In this document: positions 44,937-55,963 of the stretch, piece by piece
Numbering within the stretch: the stretch's first letter is position 1
Layout: each line of letters begins with the position of its first letter
From: Metaphire vulgaris
Taxonomy: Eukaryota; Annelida; Clitellata; Crassiclitellata; Megascolecidae
Direction: 5' to 3'
DNA length: 64,000 nt
Assembly (NCBI GenBank): GCA_018105865.1
Contig: CM030848.1
Coordinates: forward strand, 6,291,801 to 6,355,800
Notes under the pieces: generated by a model
Databases searched by the model: none
Seen by the model: the letters and a program-made list of their open reading frames with translations, nothing else
Told to the model about the DNA's origin: nothing
Translations under genes and position numbers: made by a program

Positions 44937-46997
44937 TATTATTCTCGACGAACTATTCTTATTATTATTCTCGACGAACTAGCCCCAGTGAAGCTGATGT
45001 CAGTGCGTGTTAGACCCCGTCGGCCTTACTATGATGACGACTGCAGGCGTGCTCGGCGTGAGGCTCGCCGTAAGGAAAGAGTCTACCGGAGATATAAAGG
45101 ATCAGAAGGAGAAGCTAGAGCATATGACTCATGGCGCACTTCCCTTAAAGCAAGTAGGCGCCTGGTGAGGAGGAAGGGACGTATGTACTGGAGACGGGTA
45201 TTAGACTCCTCTAAGAACGACTCCAAGGGTACCTGGAGACACCTCGACAGCCTACTCGGGACAGATGCCACTGGCCCGAGCCAATCCTCCGACTTCACTT
45301 CTGAGCAGTACCACCAGTATATGGACGAGAAGATCAGTGCAATCCGGGAGAGGACGTCTGATGCCGGGCACGCAGTCTACTCACACTACTCCGGCCCACT
45401 CCTCACCGCGTTCTCTTCCCCAACTCAGGCGGAGGTTGTGGACACGATACGGTCAATGCCAAATAAGCAATGTTCGAGTGACCCGCTGCCGACGTGGCTA
45501 TTGAAGGCTTCGCTCGAGGTGCTTGCACCATTCTTAACGACGCTTCTGGAGAAGTCCCTAAAGAGCGGCGAATTTCCGGAGGCATGGAGGCATGCGATCA
45601 TTCACCCGCATCTCAAACGGGTTGGACTAAATTGCGCTGAAGTCAAGAGCTATCGGCCGGTCTCTAATTTGCCATTCCTCTCCAAAGTACTGGAGAGACT
45701 GGTAAACAAGCAGCTGGTCGCCCATCTAGACTCGAATCGCCTGATGCCAAAGGACCAGTCCGCTTATCGACGTGGCCATTCCACAGAGACTGCGATCATG
45801 AAGGTCTTTGGAGATATCGTCGACGCGACCGCGAACGGGCAACTCGCCCTCCTCTGCTCACTGGATCTTTCGGCCGCATTCGACACCGTCGATCACGATA
45901 TTCTCATCCACCGGCTTGAAAGGTCCTATGGTTTCAACGGACAAGTCTTGGCGTGGCTGAACGGTTACCTGACGAATAGGACGCAGTCGGTTTGGTGGAA
46001 TGGCTCCATGTCTTCCACTCGTCCGGCCCTCTTCGGGGTACCGCAGGGATCGGTCCTTGGACCGCTGCTATTCGTCCTCTATGTCGCTGACATAGGAAGC
46101 ATCGTCTCTTCTGCTGGGCTGTTGTCTCATGCATACGCGGATGATAGCCAGATATATGGATTCTGTTCACCTGATGAGACTGATGAGCTACGGGTCAGGA
46201 TACTTAACTGTATCTCTGCGGTAAACCATTGGACTGCAGTGAATAGATTAGCCTTGAATCCCGACAAGACCGAGCTACTCTGGGTCAGCACCCCCAGGAG
46301 GGCGTGCATGATTCCCCGGATCCAGTTCTCGATCGAGGGCACTGAGGTTGCCCCAGTAAAGGAATTGCGCTTATTGGGAGTCACCCTGGATGAATCACTG
46401 ACGCTCACTGGTCACATTAGCAACGTGACAAGGTCATGCTACTATCATCTTCGAAAGATCGTGAAGATCCGTCGCTACCTCACAATCGATGCTACGATAC
46501 AACTAGTCAGGGCGTCCATCTTATCACGACTAGACTATTGCAATAGTATTTTGCTTGGACTCCCAGATCGTCAGCTGAATCGGCTGCAGTCAGTTCTGAA
46601 TGCGGCCGCTCGTGTGATCTTTGGTGTCAAGTGGAACGAGCACGTAACACCTATACTGAGAGACCGGCTCCACTGGCTGCGGATTCCGCAAAGGATCAAG
46701 TACAAACGATGCTGGTTGACGTATCGAATGCTCCGTGATCCCACCTGCCCGGACTATCTAACGGCGCTGATACGCATGCCTACGACGACCGACGTGCGTT
46801 CACGACTCCGATCGAGCGGTAGAGCTCGGCTGTTCATACCACCTCCGGCCAAGACTGCGATATTCGGGGAGAGATCGGTGTCTCGCGGGAATCCGGCTCT
46901 ATGGAACGCACTGCCGGACGACGTGACAGAAGCGACTTCTCCTGAAATGTTCGCCAGAAGACTCAAAACACACTTTTTTAATATTTCGTACAGTTGA
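44841..46997 (+). CDS. Non-LTR reverse transcriptase, uninterrupted frame
   Basis: The frame is open for 718 codons, but real element coding probably begins near 44967 (LDELAPVK), the usual linker after the lost endonuclease; the upstream Met and poly-Asn come from the flank and AAT tract. RT motifs in order: SYRPVSNLPFLSKVLERL, LDLSAAFDTVDH (about residue 345), GVPQGSVLGPLLF (about 400), YADDSQIY (about 431, catalytic YADD), then the thumb (SRLDYCNS) and the C-terminal W-N-LP ... F-LK motif of the CR1/L2 group. There is no stop or frameshift, so the insertion is young or was recently active. It copies its RNA into DNA at the nick. Stop TGA at 46995-46997. Confidence 0.88.
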
Positions 46998-47113
46998 GAT
47001 ATTGTATTTGCTGTAAAGTGCTCTTGTTTTTGACAGTTGTCATGCATACTGCGCTATATAAGTTGTCAGTTATGAATGAATGAATGAATAATAATAATAA
47101 TAATAATAATAAT
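44897..47113 (+). mobile_element. CR1/L2-like LINE, 5'-truncated
   Basis: Runs from an AAT tract (44897-44936) through a duplicated phrase (TTATTATTCTCGACGAACTA at about 44937 and 44962) into coding sequence. The 3' end reads GCGCTATATAAGTTGTCAG, then GAATGAATGAAT and an AAT tract. The endonuclease and any ORF1 are missing. Simple-repeat 3' tails rather than poly(A) fit the CR1/L2 clades. AAT repeats on both sides suggest insertion into, or expansion next to, a microsatellite. Confidence 0.85.
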
Positions 47114-47278
47114 GTGGTGTAAATAAATCCCTGCCGGACCCCCGTTTAAGGGCAGGGGAGGAAAGGGAGGACAGGGAAGGGGGGAACCTGCTTCCAGCAG
47201 TCAGGGGATGGGCGCCCTGTATATGCCTAACTACTGCATGGCTTTTCATGCGCTTCTTCAAAGACTAACAATTACGTG

Positions 47279-47466
47279 CAGTGGCGGCTCTAGGATTTGG
47301 CAAGTGGGGGGCCGTTGGGGGCAACTTCTAATCATGGGGGCCAACCATTTGTTGTTTAATGTATGTAGCATTAAGTATAGGGTCCCAACTGGGGGCCACT
47401 GGGGGGGCCAGGCTCTCAATAGGGGGGCACGGGCCCCCCCTGGCCCCCCCGGTGGAGCCGCCACTG
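47279..47466 (+). mobile_element. hAT-type MITE, family A copy 3
   Basis: Same ends as 5890-6080. Perfect target duplication ATTACGTG at 47271-47278 and 47467-47474. Very similar to copy 1 throughout. Confidence 0.93.
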
Positions 47467-47810
47467 ATTACGTGACTTTCCATACTTTTCTTTCTAAAGC
47501 GGGTGCCTCACTGAACGATTTAGTCATCGGATTTAGTCGGCCAACTTGTCGGCGACCGAATCCGCCTGAATGATAAGACAGCTGCAAAGGACAGCTGCCT
47601 CACTGGCTGACTTTGTCAGCGGGACGTTCGGGGTGGGGAGTAAACGTCCGCCAGATAATCTGAATACACGATCTGGCCGACTTCGTCGTCGGATTTTCTG
47701 ACTTGTCAGCCAATCAGATTTCAGTCCAAAGGTCAGCGCGCGAGTTGACAATAACAACAGCGAAACGAGGACACTTTGTGGAAAATTTGGACGGGAATAG
47801 GACAAGAAAC

Positions 47811-47975
47811 ATGTCGAAGAGTGAATTCGACTTGAATCTCCTTAGTGAAGTCGCGGCACAACCCATTTTATGGGACTGTCGCGACGATCTATACAAGGAA
47901 AGTTATAAAAAAAACGGCGGTATGGCTTGAGATCGCTGAGAAAGGCCTGTTGGTCTATCTCGGTGAGCTCCTAGA
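47811..47975 (+). pseudogene. MADF-domain remnant of Harbinger
   Basis: ATG at 47811 begins MSKSEFDLNLLSEVAAQP, then ILWDCRDDLYKESYKK. A length change in the AAAAAAAA run at about 47907 shifts the frame to AVWLEIAEK, the next conserved MADF helix. Homologous to 39998-40160. Confidence 0.75.
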
Positions 47976-48141
47976 TTAGGGTATGGTAGGCTCCCTTTAG
48001 TTCCCTACACCGTATCCAAGGTCTCACCCAGACCTTTCTCTTTTTTCGGGATTTCCTTTGTGCGGATAATGCACGTGCAGATGCAATAACCGTCAAAATT
48101 AATCCACATAATAACAAAGCGTCAAATTCCTCGTCAGCCAT
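47925..48141 (-). pseudogene. Harbinger transposase N-terminal remnant
   Basis: Minus-strand ATG at 48141 opens MADEEFDALLL, a hydrophobic stretch, then a basic RKSRKKRKVWVRPWI and ELKGAYHTLI. The VWVRPW ... GAYH pattern is the conserved N-terminal signature of HARBI1-type transposases. One in-frame TAG interrupts before ELTEIDQQAF, and the DDE catalytic core is absent. Confidence 0.8.
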
Positions 48142-48283
48142 CTTAAAATGTGAGCTACATCAGCGTTTGTAGGCGTGGCTTATTTCTTGTTTCCAGACAA
48201 GACTAAACGTCGGTGGATTGGTTTGCCGACAAAATCAACGACTGAGTCCGCTGACTAAATCGTTAAGTGAGGCAGCCGCTTAA

Positions 48284-48860
48284 GTATACAGCAACCACTG
48301 CACGGCTTTCCATACTTTTCGGCGTCTAACGCTAGTAGAATCCATTTAAGTCCGGAAACTGAATAATTAATTAGATTTCTGCTTAAGGTCGTATTTCTAG
48401 TACAGTGAGCAGATGGCACTTTGAAAGCGCAATTAGAGACATCATTGATGCGAGATCTTCCCAGAGACAGAGCAACAAAGTAATATGCACGATCTTCGTT
48501 TCGGTATTAAAGCACTCTGCTCTTGCCATTCGCTTCCACGTAGCATGAGAAATTTTTTAGGTGTGGGTGGGTGTTAAGTTGGATTTCAACAAATCGATGT
48601 GCCATTGGTTATCTGTTTCTTCAGTAGACGTTTTGTACTCCAAGATGTTAATGCTTGGTGTCGATGCCCCCCCCCCTATTCCGGAACCCTGATTACGCGG
48701 CCACCGGTTCAAATACAAACGTCTGCATGGCGTTGCGTACAGGAAAATATATTTTCAATAATGCGCCGTTACAAATGTGGCCGTATCAGTTTCTATTATG
48801 ATTGCCGCAAAGAATTTTACAAAGACCTGAACGTTTACACAGAGTTGCCACGGTCCATTT
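48284..48860. other. Unannotated intergenic stretch
   Basis: Contains a fragment of a GATTACGC-type MITE end near 48680 (TTCCGGAACCCTGATTACGC). No gene is seen. Confidence 0.4.
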
Positions 48861-48874
48861 TTCAGAATCCAACC

Positions 48875-49110
48875 AAATCCATAAAATCTCCAACCCAACC
48901 CATGTCGGTTCTAGGGTTACTTGACCCAACCCAAGCCACCGTAATACATTGCAGTGTCTTCAACTGTGACTTATTTTCTGACCTAACCCAACCCACCACA
49001 AATATGGTAAAGTCTGACAACCCAACCCAGTCCAACCCAACCAATCTCAACCCAACCTATGGGTTAACCCAACCTATGGGTTAACCCAACCATGGGTTAA
49101 CCCAATCCAT
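48875..49110. repeat. AACCCAACCC-rich repeat with GGGTTAACCC palindromes
   Basis: CCAACCC words throughout, ending in about four units of CCTATGGGTTAACCCAA (17-18 bases). It superficially resembles telomeric sequence but has no regular TTAGGG phase. Confidence 0.7.
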
Positions 49111-49599
49111 GGACATCGCTGAGTTTGCATAATTCGCGTACCGGAAAATAACTTTTTCCAAAGCACCCTGCCAGTGTATATTTGGGAAGCCATTAATTTC
49201 TATTAAAAGTTAAGCATTGTAACCTGTGATAAATCAGGACAATGCACAGTGTACTCTAAATAATTATCCCCCATGTTATACAGTTTCTCGTTTGACATAG
49301 AGTAGGCGGACTAAGCATTGTCAACATCGACGTTTTGTCTTTGACATTTTCTTAGGATGATATTTTGTTGCAAATAGTGTTTTTTCGTGCGTTAGATTAT
49401 TCGGTGACATTTTATCTTTATGCCATTGTGCCAGCGTGACATTTTATCATACAATAGACCAGCGCTGCTCCGCCTGAGGGTCTGGTTGCGTGCTTTCTGC
49501 TATTCTTAGGTGGCTTTAAAAATCTGTCTGAAAATCAGTTTAGATCTTAATTTGAACATCATCGAATTAACAATCGCGTGAAACGGGCGAAATAATTTT
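49111..49599. other. Unannotated intergenic stretch
   Basis: Scattered GACATTTT(G/A)TC words resemble the fold-back at 27170. No gene is seen. Confidence 0.4.
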
Positions 49600-49629
49600 A
49601 TGAAAGAAAGTAGGTAGGTCGAGTCCTTT

Positions 49630-49905
49630 CCGAGCTCTCAAATCTGACCTCAAGGCTCATAGGGCGGCGCTGAACTCCGTTACCAAGGCCCTCAGCCAGG
49701 CGATTGGTGCAAGTTACATGATACGGGGCCAGTGTTCTCATGCAATGCGCCTGTTTACTCCGCGGATTAATCCGCTACTCAGCTGCCATCGCCATCTGGC
49801 GAAAGAAGGCTGAGTTGACCTTAGGGCTCCTACGAGTCTCGAACCCGCGACCTTCTGCTCCATTGTCCAACGTTGTTACCACTCTGCTATCTTCCCGCCC
49901 CGCTT
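49630..49905 (-). mobile_element. tRNA-derived SINE
   Basis: On the minus strand the head reads GGCGGGAAGATAGCAGAGTG (A-box TAGCAGAGTGG) and later CGCGGGTTCGAGACTCG (B-box, about 49836-49850). The body (AGGTCAACTCAGCCTT...) matches the minus-strand SINE at 60083-60345. The 3' limit is approximate. Confidence 0.7.
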
Positions 49906-50426
49906 CGCCCCGACCCGGCCCCACTCTGCCCCCTGAAAGTAATATGATCTGCTAAATATGCTAGTTGAGCAAAGACATTCTCTCTATGATATTTTGTGAC
50001 GGTGTCAATATTTTGTCTAAGGGTTTACCTGCTTTGAATTATTATCTTCCTGTATCATGCTGTTGAAAGAATTTAGCAGCTACTTTAAACAGAGGGAATG
50101 CGCCTGTAACTTGTGCCCAGAATGTCTTCTTGACAAGCAAAAACGGTCTCGTTTGGTATTCCCAGATTCCAACAATAGATTCCGAAAACGTACTTAGACC
50201 TACAATTATTCTTCTACGCGAATGACATACGCCAGCCTGTTTTGTGATTTAGTAGGCCCCACTACTTGGTTTTTAGAATATTTTACTTGAAAAGTTGCGC
50301 CCCTAAGAATTTTGGGCCCAGGCGGGGTGATTGTCCCGTCACGCTATTCCACTGAGTTCAAAGCGTCTCTTTTGAACCGTAACCTCTACAGTAAACAATA
50401 TTTGTCATATACCTACAGCTCCATTA

Positions 50427-50814
50427 GGGGTTGTCCATTAATTACATCAACAATTTCTGGTCAGTTCTAGACCCCTCCCCCAGCCTATCAACAACTGTCA
50501 AACTTTCAGTGACCCCCACAATTATGTCAAAAACTTTTTACCCCCAAAGATCATTGACGGCTCCCTCTAATAAGTTTAGAAGTCTATTGTTTTGCGTTTT
50601 TTTGCTTATCAAGTGTCAAAATGTGGTGACGATAATTTTTTCTTGTCAGGTTTTTCCATTGTAATAAATAGCATTCCATGAAATTTCCTATTTTTGATTG
50701 TTTCTAAAAATGAAATTGTCGACGTCAACTTATCTTGACCCCTCCCCTGTCAACAACTGTCAAACTTTTCAACCCCCTCCCCTAATTTGTTGACGTAATT
50801 AATGGACAGCCCCC
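50427..50814. mobile_element. Long-TIR element, GGGGCTGTCC family, copy 2
   Basis: Ends GGGGTTGTCCATTAATTACA and ACGTAATTAATGGACAGCCCC, with a TTA flank on both sides. Homologous along its length to 34978-35383, including the CTTGTCAGGTTTTTCC module-like phrase near 50644. Confidence 0.85.
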
Positions 50815-51195
50815 TTAGTCGCATGCACATGCACATTTCCGGTGGCGCCGTTTCCGGTTGCCAAGCGTGCTCCTGTGCATGCCTCGGAACAGGCGTCGTT
50901 CTGGGCGGTTCGACGACATTTTGCGCTCGTTTTAGCGCAAAATGTGCGAGTAGTGACCTTCCCGTCATTTTCGGGAGGTCCTCCGCGCTTTTCTCGGGTG
51001 GATTCGGACGGGATTCGCTACCGTGGGCGTTTGGGCGGCGATTTCCGTCGTTTCCATCAGGGCTGACTTTACGCTGTCTTTGTTATCCGACGTTCGCCGT
51101 CGGCATGTCAAAGTATGTCAAAGCGCCTTTGACTTCGACCTTCGTCGTGCGTACGGCGCTATAGAAGTTGTCGAGAAGATAAAGATAAAGATATG
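50815..51195 (+). repeat. Possible GC-rich SINE with GATAAA tail
   Basis: A GC-rich body is followed by GGCGCTATAGAAGTTGTCGA and GATAAAGATAAAGATA. The end phrase resembles the 3' end of the LINE at 47.05 kb. No promoter boxes were identified, so the 5' limit is uncertain. Confidence 0.4.
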
Positions 51196-51743
51196 CCACT
51201 GTTGCAATCTAGAGCAGAATCGAACTAAGTAGATATTTCTCGGACGAATGTCAAGCAATTCAGTCGATCTAATCCACAGAGGGAAACCGTTCCCACTCCC
51301 CACTGACGACAAAACTTTTAAAGCTTTTCTCTGTAACACAAGATAAAACCTGTAAATTTATTTCCACGCAGTGTCAACAACGCCATACGTGCAAAAAGAA
51401 CAGCGACGACGACGATATTAAAACGCCGCACAAAAAAGGAAATTTTATTAATTTTAATAAACAACACCCGAATGTTTATTCGACGCTGCATGTCCGTTTA
51501 AATAAGCTGTGACGATGAGAGAAGAGCGCTGAAATATCAACAACAAGTGATCCAAAAGAAGCATAAGAATTAAGAAACTAAGGATGCTAGCTGACAGCTT
51601 CATTCTATTTATTACTGTTTTCGTTTTCTCTCATTCGCGCGTCGTGTGTGTATATATAATAATATACCGTACAATTTCAAATAAACTATGAAAATCGATT
51701 TGTTAAAAATATTTTTGCTGTTTTTCTAAGAATATGATCGCAG

Positions 51744-51746
<3 letters not shown>
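51196..51746. other. Unannotated intergenic stretch
   Basis: Nothing recognised. Confidence 0.4.

Positions 51747-51795
<49 letters not shown>
51747..51795. repeat. (CT)n microsatellite
   Basis: About 48 bases of CT. Confidence 0.95.
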
Positions 51796-51797
<2 letters not shown>

Positions 51798-52094
51798 CTT
51801 GCAAACGCTAAAACTGATTTCCAGGCCGAGTGGACAGTGTGTATTCCAAAGGCATATCGCGACCTTGCTCGTCAAATGCCATGTTAATCCCAAGAACAAC
51901 AGCACAGGTCGTAAACGACAGAGCAGATTGCCATTGGATGCTGCACTGCAGGGCTCAAGAAAGACCTTCAAGACGAAGATATTGAATTAATTTCTCCAGA
52001 ATATCATAATAATAATATCATCATCCCTAATCTTTTTCCTCGAGTTTTAATTGTCGTAAATTTGAAATTTCTTGTTCAGCGACAGAAATGCAAA

Positions 52095-52245
52095 CAGAGG
52101 CGCCCACCCCACCCCTGGCTGCTGGGAGCAGCTTCCCCCTTCCCTGTGCTACTCTAACGTGATACCAAAACTCAGAGGGATTTTCCTCCCCCCTAGGTTT
52201 TTTAGGAAGCATTTGCTTCCTTTCCCTCATCGGTGGGCGCCCCTG
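52095..52245 (+). mobile_element. hAT-type MITE, GGCGCCCAC family
   Basis: Ends CAGAGGCGCCCACCCC and CGGTGGGCGCCCCTG. Target duplication AATGCAAA/AGTGCAAA (52087-52094, 52246-52253; 7 of 8). Carries the palindrome GGAAGCATTTGCTTCC. Truncated relative at 43908. Confidence 0.88.
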
Positions 52246-52273
52246 AGTGCAAATGCGCTAGAATACTTTCAAC

Positions 52274-52345
52274 TGTCCATCCATCCATCCATCCAACCAT
52301 CCGTCCGGATATCCATTCATTCATTCATTCATCCGTTCGTTCGTT
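52274..52345. repeat. (CCAT)n/(TTCA)n/(GTTC)n
   Basis: Three short tetranucleotide blocks in series. Confidence 0.85.
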
Positions 52346-52594
52346 CCTTCGTTCACGCAGCATGCATTCGACAGTTTTATGAGACAGAGAAAGGAAAGGA
52401 GGATGCGACGAACTCTGAGCGTCCTGAGGATTTAATGCAATCGTTGAATATTCATGATATGGCTTTATACACGAATCACCGTAGACAAAGATTTTCTACA
52501 GTGTATTCTAGAATCTAGATTCCACCCACCCACCCAGACTACGCTGTACATGAATTACGAAAACAAAGCATGCGGAGGAGAACCCCCTCTGTCT

Positions 52595-52862
52595 ATATCT
52601 CTGTCTCTGTCTCTGTCTGTCTGTGTGTCTGTCCGTGTGTCTGTCCGTGTGTCTGTCTGTGTGTCTGTCTGTGTGTCTGTCTGTGTGTCTGTCTGTGTGT
52701 CTGTCTGTCTGTGTGTCTGTCTGTGTGTCTGTCTGTGTGTCTGTCTGTGTGTCTGTCTGTGTGTCTGTCTGTGTGTCTGTCTGTGTGTCTGTCTGTGTGT
52801 CTGTCTGTGTGTCTGTCTGTCTGTCCGTCCGTCAGTCTGTCTGTCTGTCTGTCTGTCTGGCT
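52595..52862. repeat. CTGT-derived 12-bp minisatellite
   Basis: GTGTCTGTCTGT units repeat about 15 times (about 52623-52815), flanked by plain CTGT. Every frame is open. The Cys-Val-Ser-Val frames are not genes. Confidence 0.95.
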
Positions 52863-53393
52863 GTCTGCTTCCGTTCACAAACGACGACACACCAACTTCT
52901 GGCAGATAATGAAGGTATCTTGCTTTGTTCGTTTTACTCGAACATGCATTGTCTTATTAGGCATTTTGCAGTACCGGTAGATTGAAATTCTCGCAACAGG
53001 CAGTTTGAAAACGTAATGAGGAACCTGGACGTGGGACACGTGACCTCAACCGGCGATCGGTGCAAAGAAGGGGACGGGGGCGTTTAAAGCAGCGTAAGTT
53101 AATTCGCGGCGACTACTGTAGGTTTTAGACTCGTGTGAGTTCATTTAAATCTGCGCCGACGGCGTTTCTGCGCCGATGCAAAGCCATCCTCCTCCTCCTC
53201 CTCCTCCTCCTCCTCCTCCGCCTCCTTCGCATGGATGTTGACGGATTCCTCGTGCATTATGAATCAACCGCGGTCTAAGTTTAGACCCGAGTCGACAGTC
53301 GATTTGGAATCGTTACTTTTTTAAGAGAAACGTTATTCACAGTGGACAATAAACTCTGTCATAGCCGCCGGGACAAGCCGGTTGAGAGAGGAG
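52863..53393. other. No gene recognised
   Basis: Contains (CTC)n at 53187-53222. Otherwise unremarkable, moderately GC-rich sequence. Confidence 0.4.
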
Positions 53394-53394
53394 T

Positions 53395-53456
<62 letters not shown>

Positions 53457-53470
53457 AACACACACGCACG
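53394..53470. repeat. (AC)n microsatellite
   Basis: AC run with CGC and AAAC interruptions. Confidence 0.95.
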
Positions 53471-54411
53471 CACTCACGCATTAAAACTAACATCTACGAT
53501 TTTATGCACAGCTTTTGCACATACTATTGTACGTATGGGTGTACGGTATGTGCACAAATTGTCGTGAAATTTAGTCAAATGTCGGATCGCCGTCTTTGTT
53601 GAAGAGCTATTTTCGGCAACTCATAAGTAACCGTCGCTGATCTCCTTCTTCTGGTCGACGTGTTTCTAGGCTGTTGACCGATGGCTTCATTGGCTAATTC
53701 TGGTCCCGATACGACGGAGGGAGACGTTATAAGTCGGCAGGAACGGCGACTGTAGTGGGGTGGGGTGGGGGTGGGGGTGGGGACGCAGCTGTTGGAAAAA
53801 CGCCGACGGCGAGATCTCGCGACTGAACGGACGAGAATTGGCGAGACTTCGGACGCTGCTGCCCGAAAGCGATGTCGGTTTTGATTAAAGTCGTAGTCTA
53901 TCAAATTATCATATTATTGCAGGGTCGCCATGTTTGTGCTCTGTAACCAGCTGAGTGTCTTAAGATGTCGCAAACGCTCTTGGCTTAGAATTCTAGTTCC
54001 TGCCAGATCAACTATACCTTTCTGATACCTGGAATGGCCTAGTATTTTGCGAATGGATATCTAATATCATTAATCAATTAATTAATAGGGGTAGCGCTGA
54101 GGGCCTTGAAACGGAGGTCAGAGCCACTCTAGAAACCGCGAGAACTTTAGTTACTTACTTTATGCTATTTATAATAACTTCTTGCTTGGTTTGTCGTGAA
54201 ACAAAGGTTTTGATTGCATCTAATAATCGAAAAATCGTCAATTTTGTGCCGTTACTTGTTGAACATTATTGATTCAGTTTCAAGCTAACCGCTTGGGTGG
54301 GCTCTCCAGAAAAATGTGTATGAGGGTGTTGGATAGATTAGCGAATGCTCGCCGAGTTACATTTGCGCTAACAATAACTGATCATTAGGCCTACTAATAA
54401 GGACAAGTAAG
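53471..54411. other. Unannotated intergenic stretch
   Basis: A GGTGGGGT run is near 53757-53785. No exon is supported. Confidence 0.4.
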
Positions 54412-54525
54412 CAAACGCCAAAAACTTTGGAAAAGAAAGGTGTCTCTTGCGGATGGATTTGAAGTACCATCGATTGATACCCTGGGTAATAGAACTGGTG
54501 CTATAGAAGTCCACTATTATTACTA
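54412..54525 (-). repeat. SINE-like fragment (GCGGATGGATTTGAAG family)
   Basis: Reverse copy of 58740-58850: GCGGATGGATTTGAAGTACC, ATCGATTGATACCC, then GCTATAGAAGTCC and an ATT-rich tail. Confidence 0.6.
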
Positions 54526-54552
54526 TTATTATTATCATCATTATCATCGTCA

Positions 54553-54835
54553 TTATTATTAAATCAGACAACATACAGGAGGCACAGAAACAATCATCGA
54601 TAAAATCCGCAAAAGAAGATTATCTTGGTTTGGTCACGTCATCGAATTGGGAAGCAGCAGATGGGAAGTGCTAATCAGTACATAAATACAAAATAGAAGG
54701 TAACAGAGGGTGATGAAGACCAAGAAAAAGATGGATGGACGACATCAAAGTAGACTTCGACATGACGAATTGTACAAGTGTGGACGGATTCCGACTAACA
54801 CAAGACCGAGCGAAGTGAAATGGTTTCATATCTAA
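54553..54835 (+). pseudogene. Decayed LINE C-terminal fragment
   Basis: One frame gives TETIIDKIRKRRLSWFGHVI; another gives RPRKRWMDDIKVDF and later DGFRLTQDRAK. The RRLSWFGHV ... GRPRKRWMDD pattern is the conserved C-terminus of several non-LTR RT proteins (RTE- and L1-like). A frameshift and stops separate the blocks, so it is dead. Followed at once by an ATT tract. Confidence 0.75.
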
Positions 54836-54841
54836 CTATTG

Positions 54842-54942
<101 letters not shown>

Positions 54943-55005
54943 GAACATTTATAAAGCGCAAGTTCGCAGTGCAGGATGAAGATGAAGACGAAGAAGAAGA
55001 AGGCG

Positions 55006-55082
55006 ATGATGATGATTGATGATGACGGTGATGGTGGTGATGATGATGATGATGATGATGATGATGACGGTGATGGTGATGG

Positions 55083-55119
<37 letters not shown>

Positions 55120-55120
55120 T
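55006..55120. repeat. (GAT)n/(GGT) microsatellite
   Basis: GAT units with GACGGTGATGGT interspersions. The poly-His minus frame is an artefact. Confidence 0.9.
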
Positions 55121-55432
55121 AAAATGCCTTAGAAATATCACAAGAGACAATTATAAAATATATAATGGAGACAAAGCGAATGCAGGTGAAATGTGAAAAA
55201 GTAGAAATCCATCAGCGAAAATGCATTCATCAGGGCACAGAGAAAAGCATTACTCTTTTGCAGATTTGACAATAGACAATAGGCAGGGAAATGTATACTG
55301 TACATAATATATGACACACTGCCTATCTGTATCAATTACTAAAGAATTCGTATTGTGCAAACATTTGTGCTAGAGACATTGTTAAACAACATGGATTGCA
55401 GAGTTTGATGGTCTTTGGACAGAACACCTGAA

Positions 55433-55527
55433 GAAGAAGAAGAAGAAGAAGAAGAAGAAGAAGAAGAAGAAGAAGAAGAAGAAGAAGAAGAAGAAGAAGA
55501 AGAAGAAGAAGAAGAAGAAGAAGAAGA
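55433..55527. repeat. (GAA)n perfect tract
   Basis: About 31 uninterrupted GAA triplets, a purine-only strand. Confidence 0.97.
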
Positions 55528-55693
55528 TCGTTAAACCGAACAATTTCTCTCTCTAAATTACTTTTCTAGACATCCAAGAGAACGTAGGCGTGTAAAATTC
55601 GCGCATATACGGTATATGTTTATTTGTATATGTGCTGTATAGTGTATATATATATATATATGCATGTGTGTGCGTCTTTGTGTGTGTTTGTGT

Positions 55694-55963
55694 CAGTGGC
55701 GTAGCCAGGATCTCCTGAAGGGGTTATGATTTTTGATTTCCAATTTCTAACTTCGAAAAATCTTCACAAATCACCTATGATTCACCTTACTTAATTGCGC
55801 TGCTTGCCCTATCAAAATTTTGAGTCTGAGCAGCCAAGGGGGGTTTATTGGGTTTAACTTCCAAAATCGCGTCCGAAAATAAAAAATGTGTGAAATACAA
55901 TCAAAAAATGTTGGGTCACCTAAGGGGGGTTTAACTCCCAACCTCCCCTTGGTTACGCCACAG
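55694..55963. mobile_element. hAT-like MITE, GGCGTAGC family
   Basis: Ends CAGTGGCGTAGCCAGGATC and CCCTTGGTTACGCCACAG. A target duplication cannot be judged because both flanks are GT repeats. Confidence 0.75.

Larger units (their letters stand above)
47498..48280. mobile_element. PIF/Harbinger deletion derivative 2
   Basis: Ends AGCGGGTGCCTCACTGAACG and CGTTAAGTGAGGCAGCCGCT; the inverted repeat continues with ATTTAGTCAGCGGA-like sequence. TAA flanks both sides (47495-47497, 48281-48283), the 3-bp Harbinger duplication. It keeps the start of a MADF gene (plus) and of a transposase gene (minus), meeting near 47930. About 3 kb of a full element is inferred to be deleted. Confidence 0.88.

Noticed and set aside
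48875..49110. Interstitial telomeric repeat
   Set aside because: AACCC words are frequent but not in a regular TTAGGG/CCCTAA phase.
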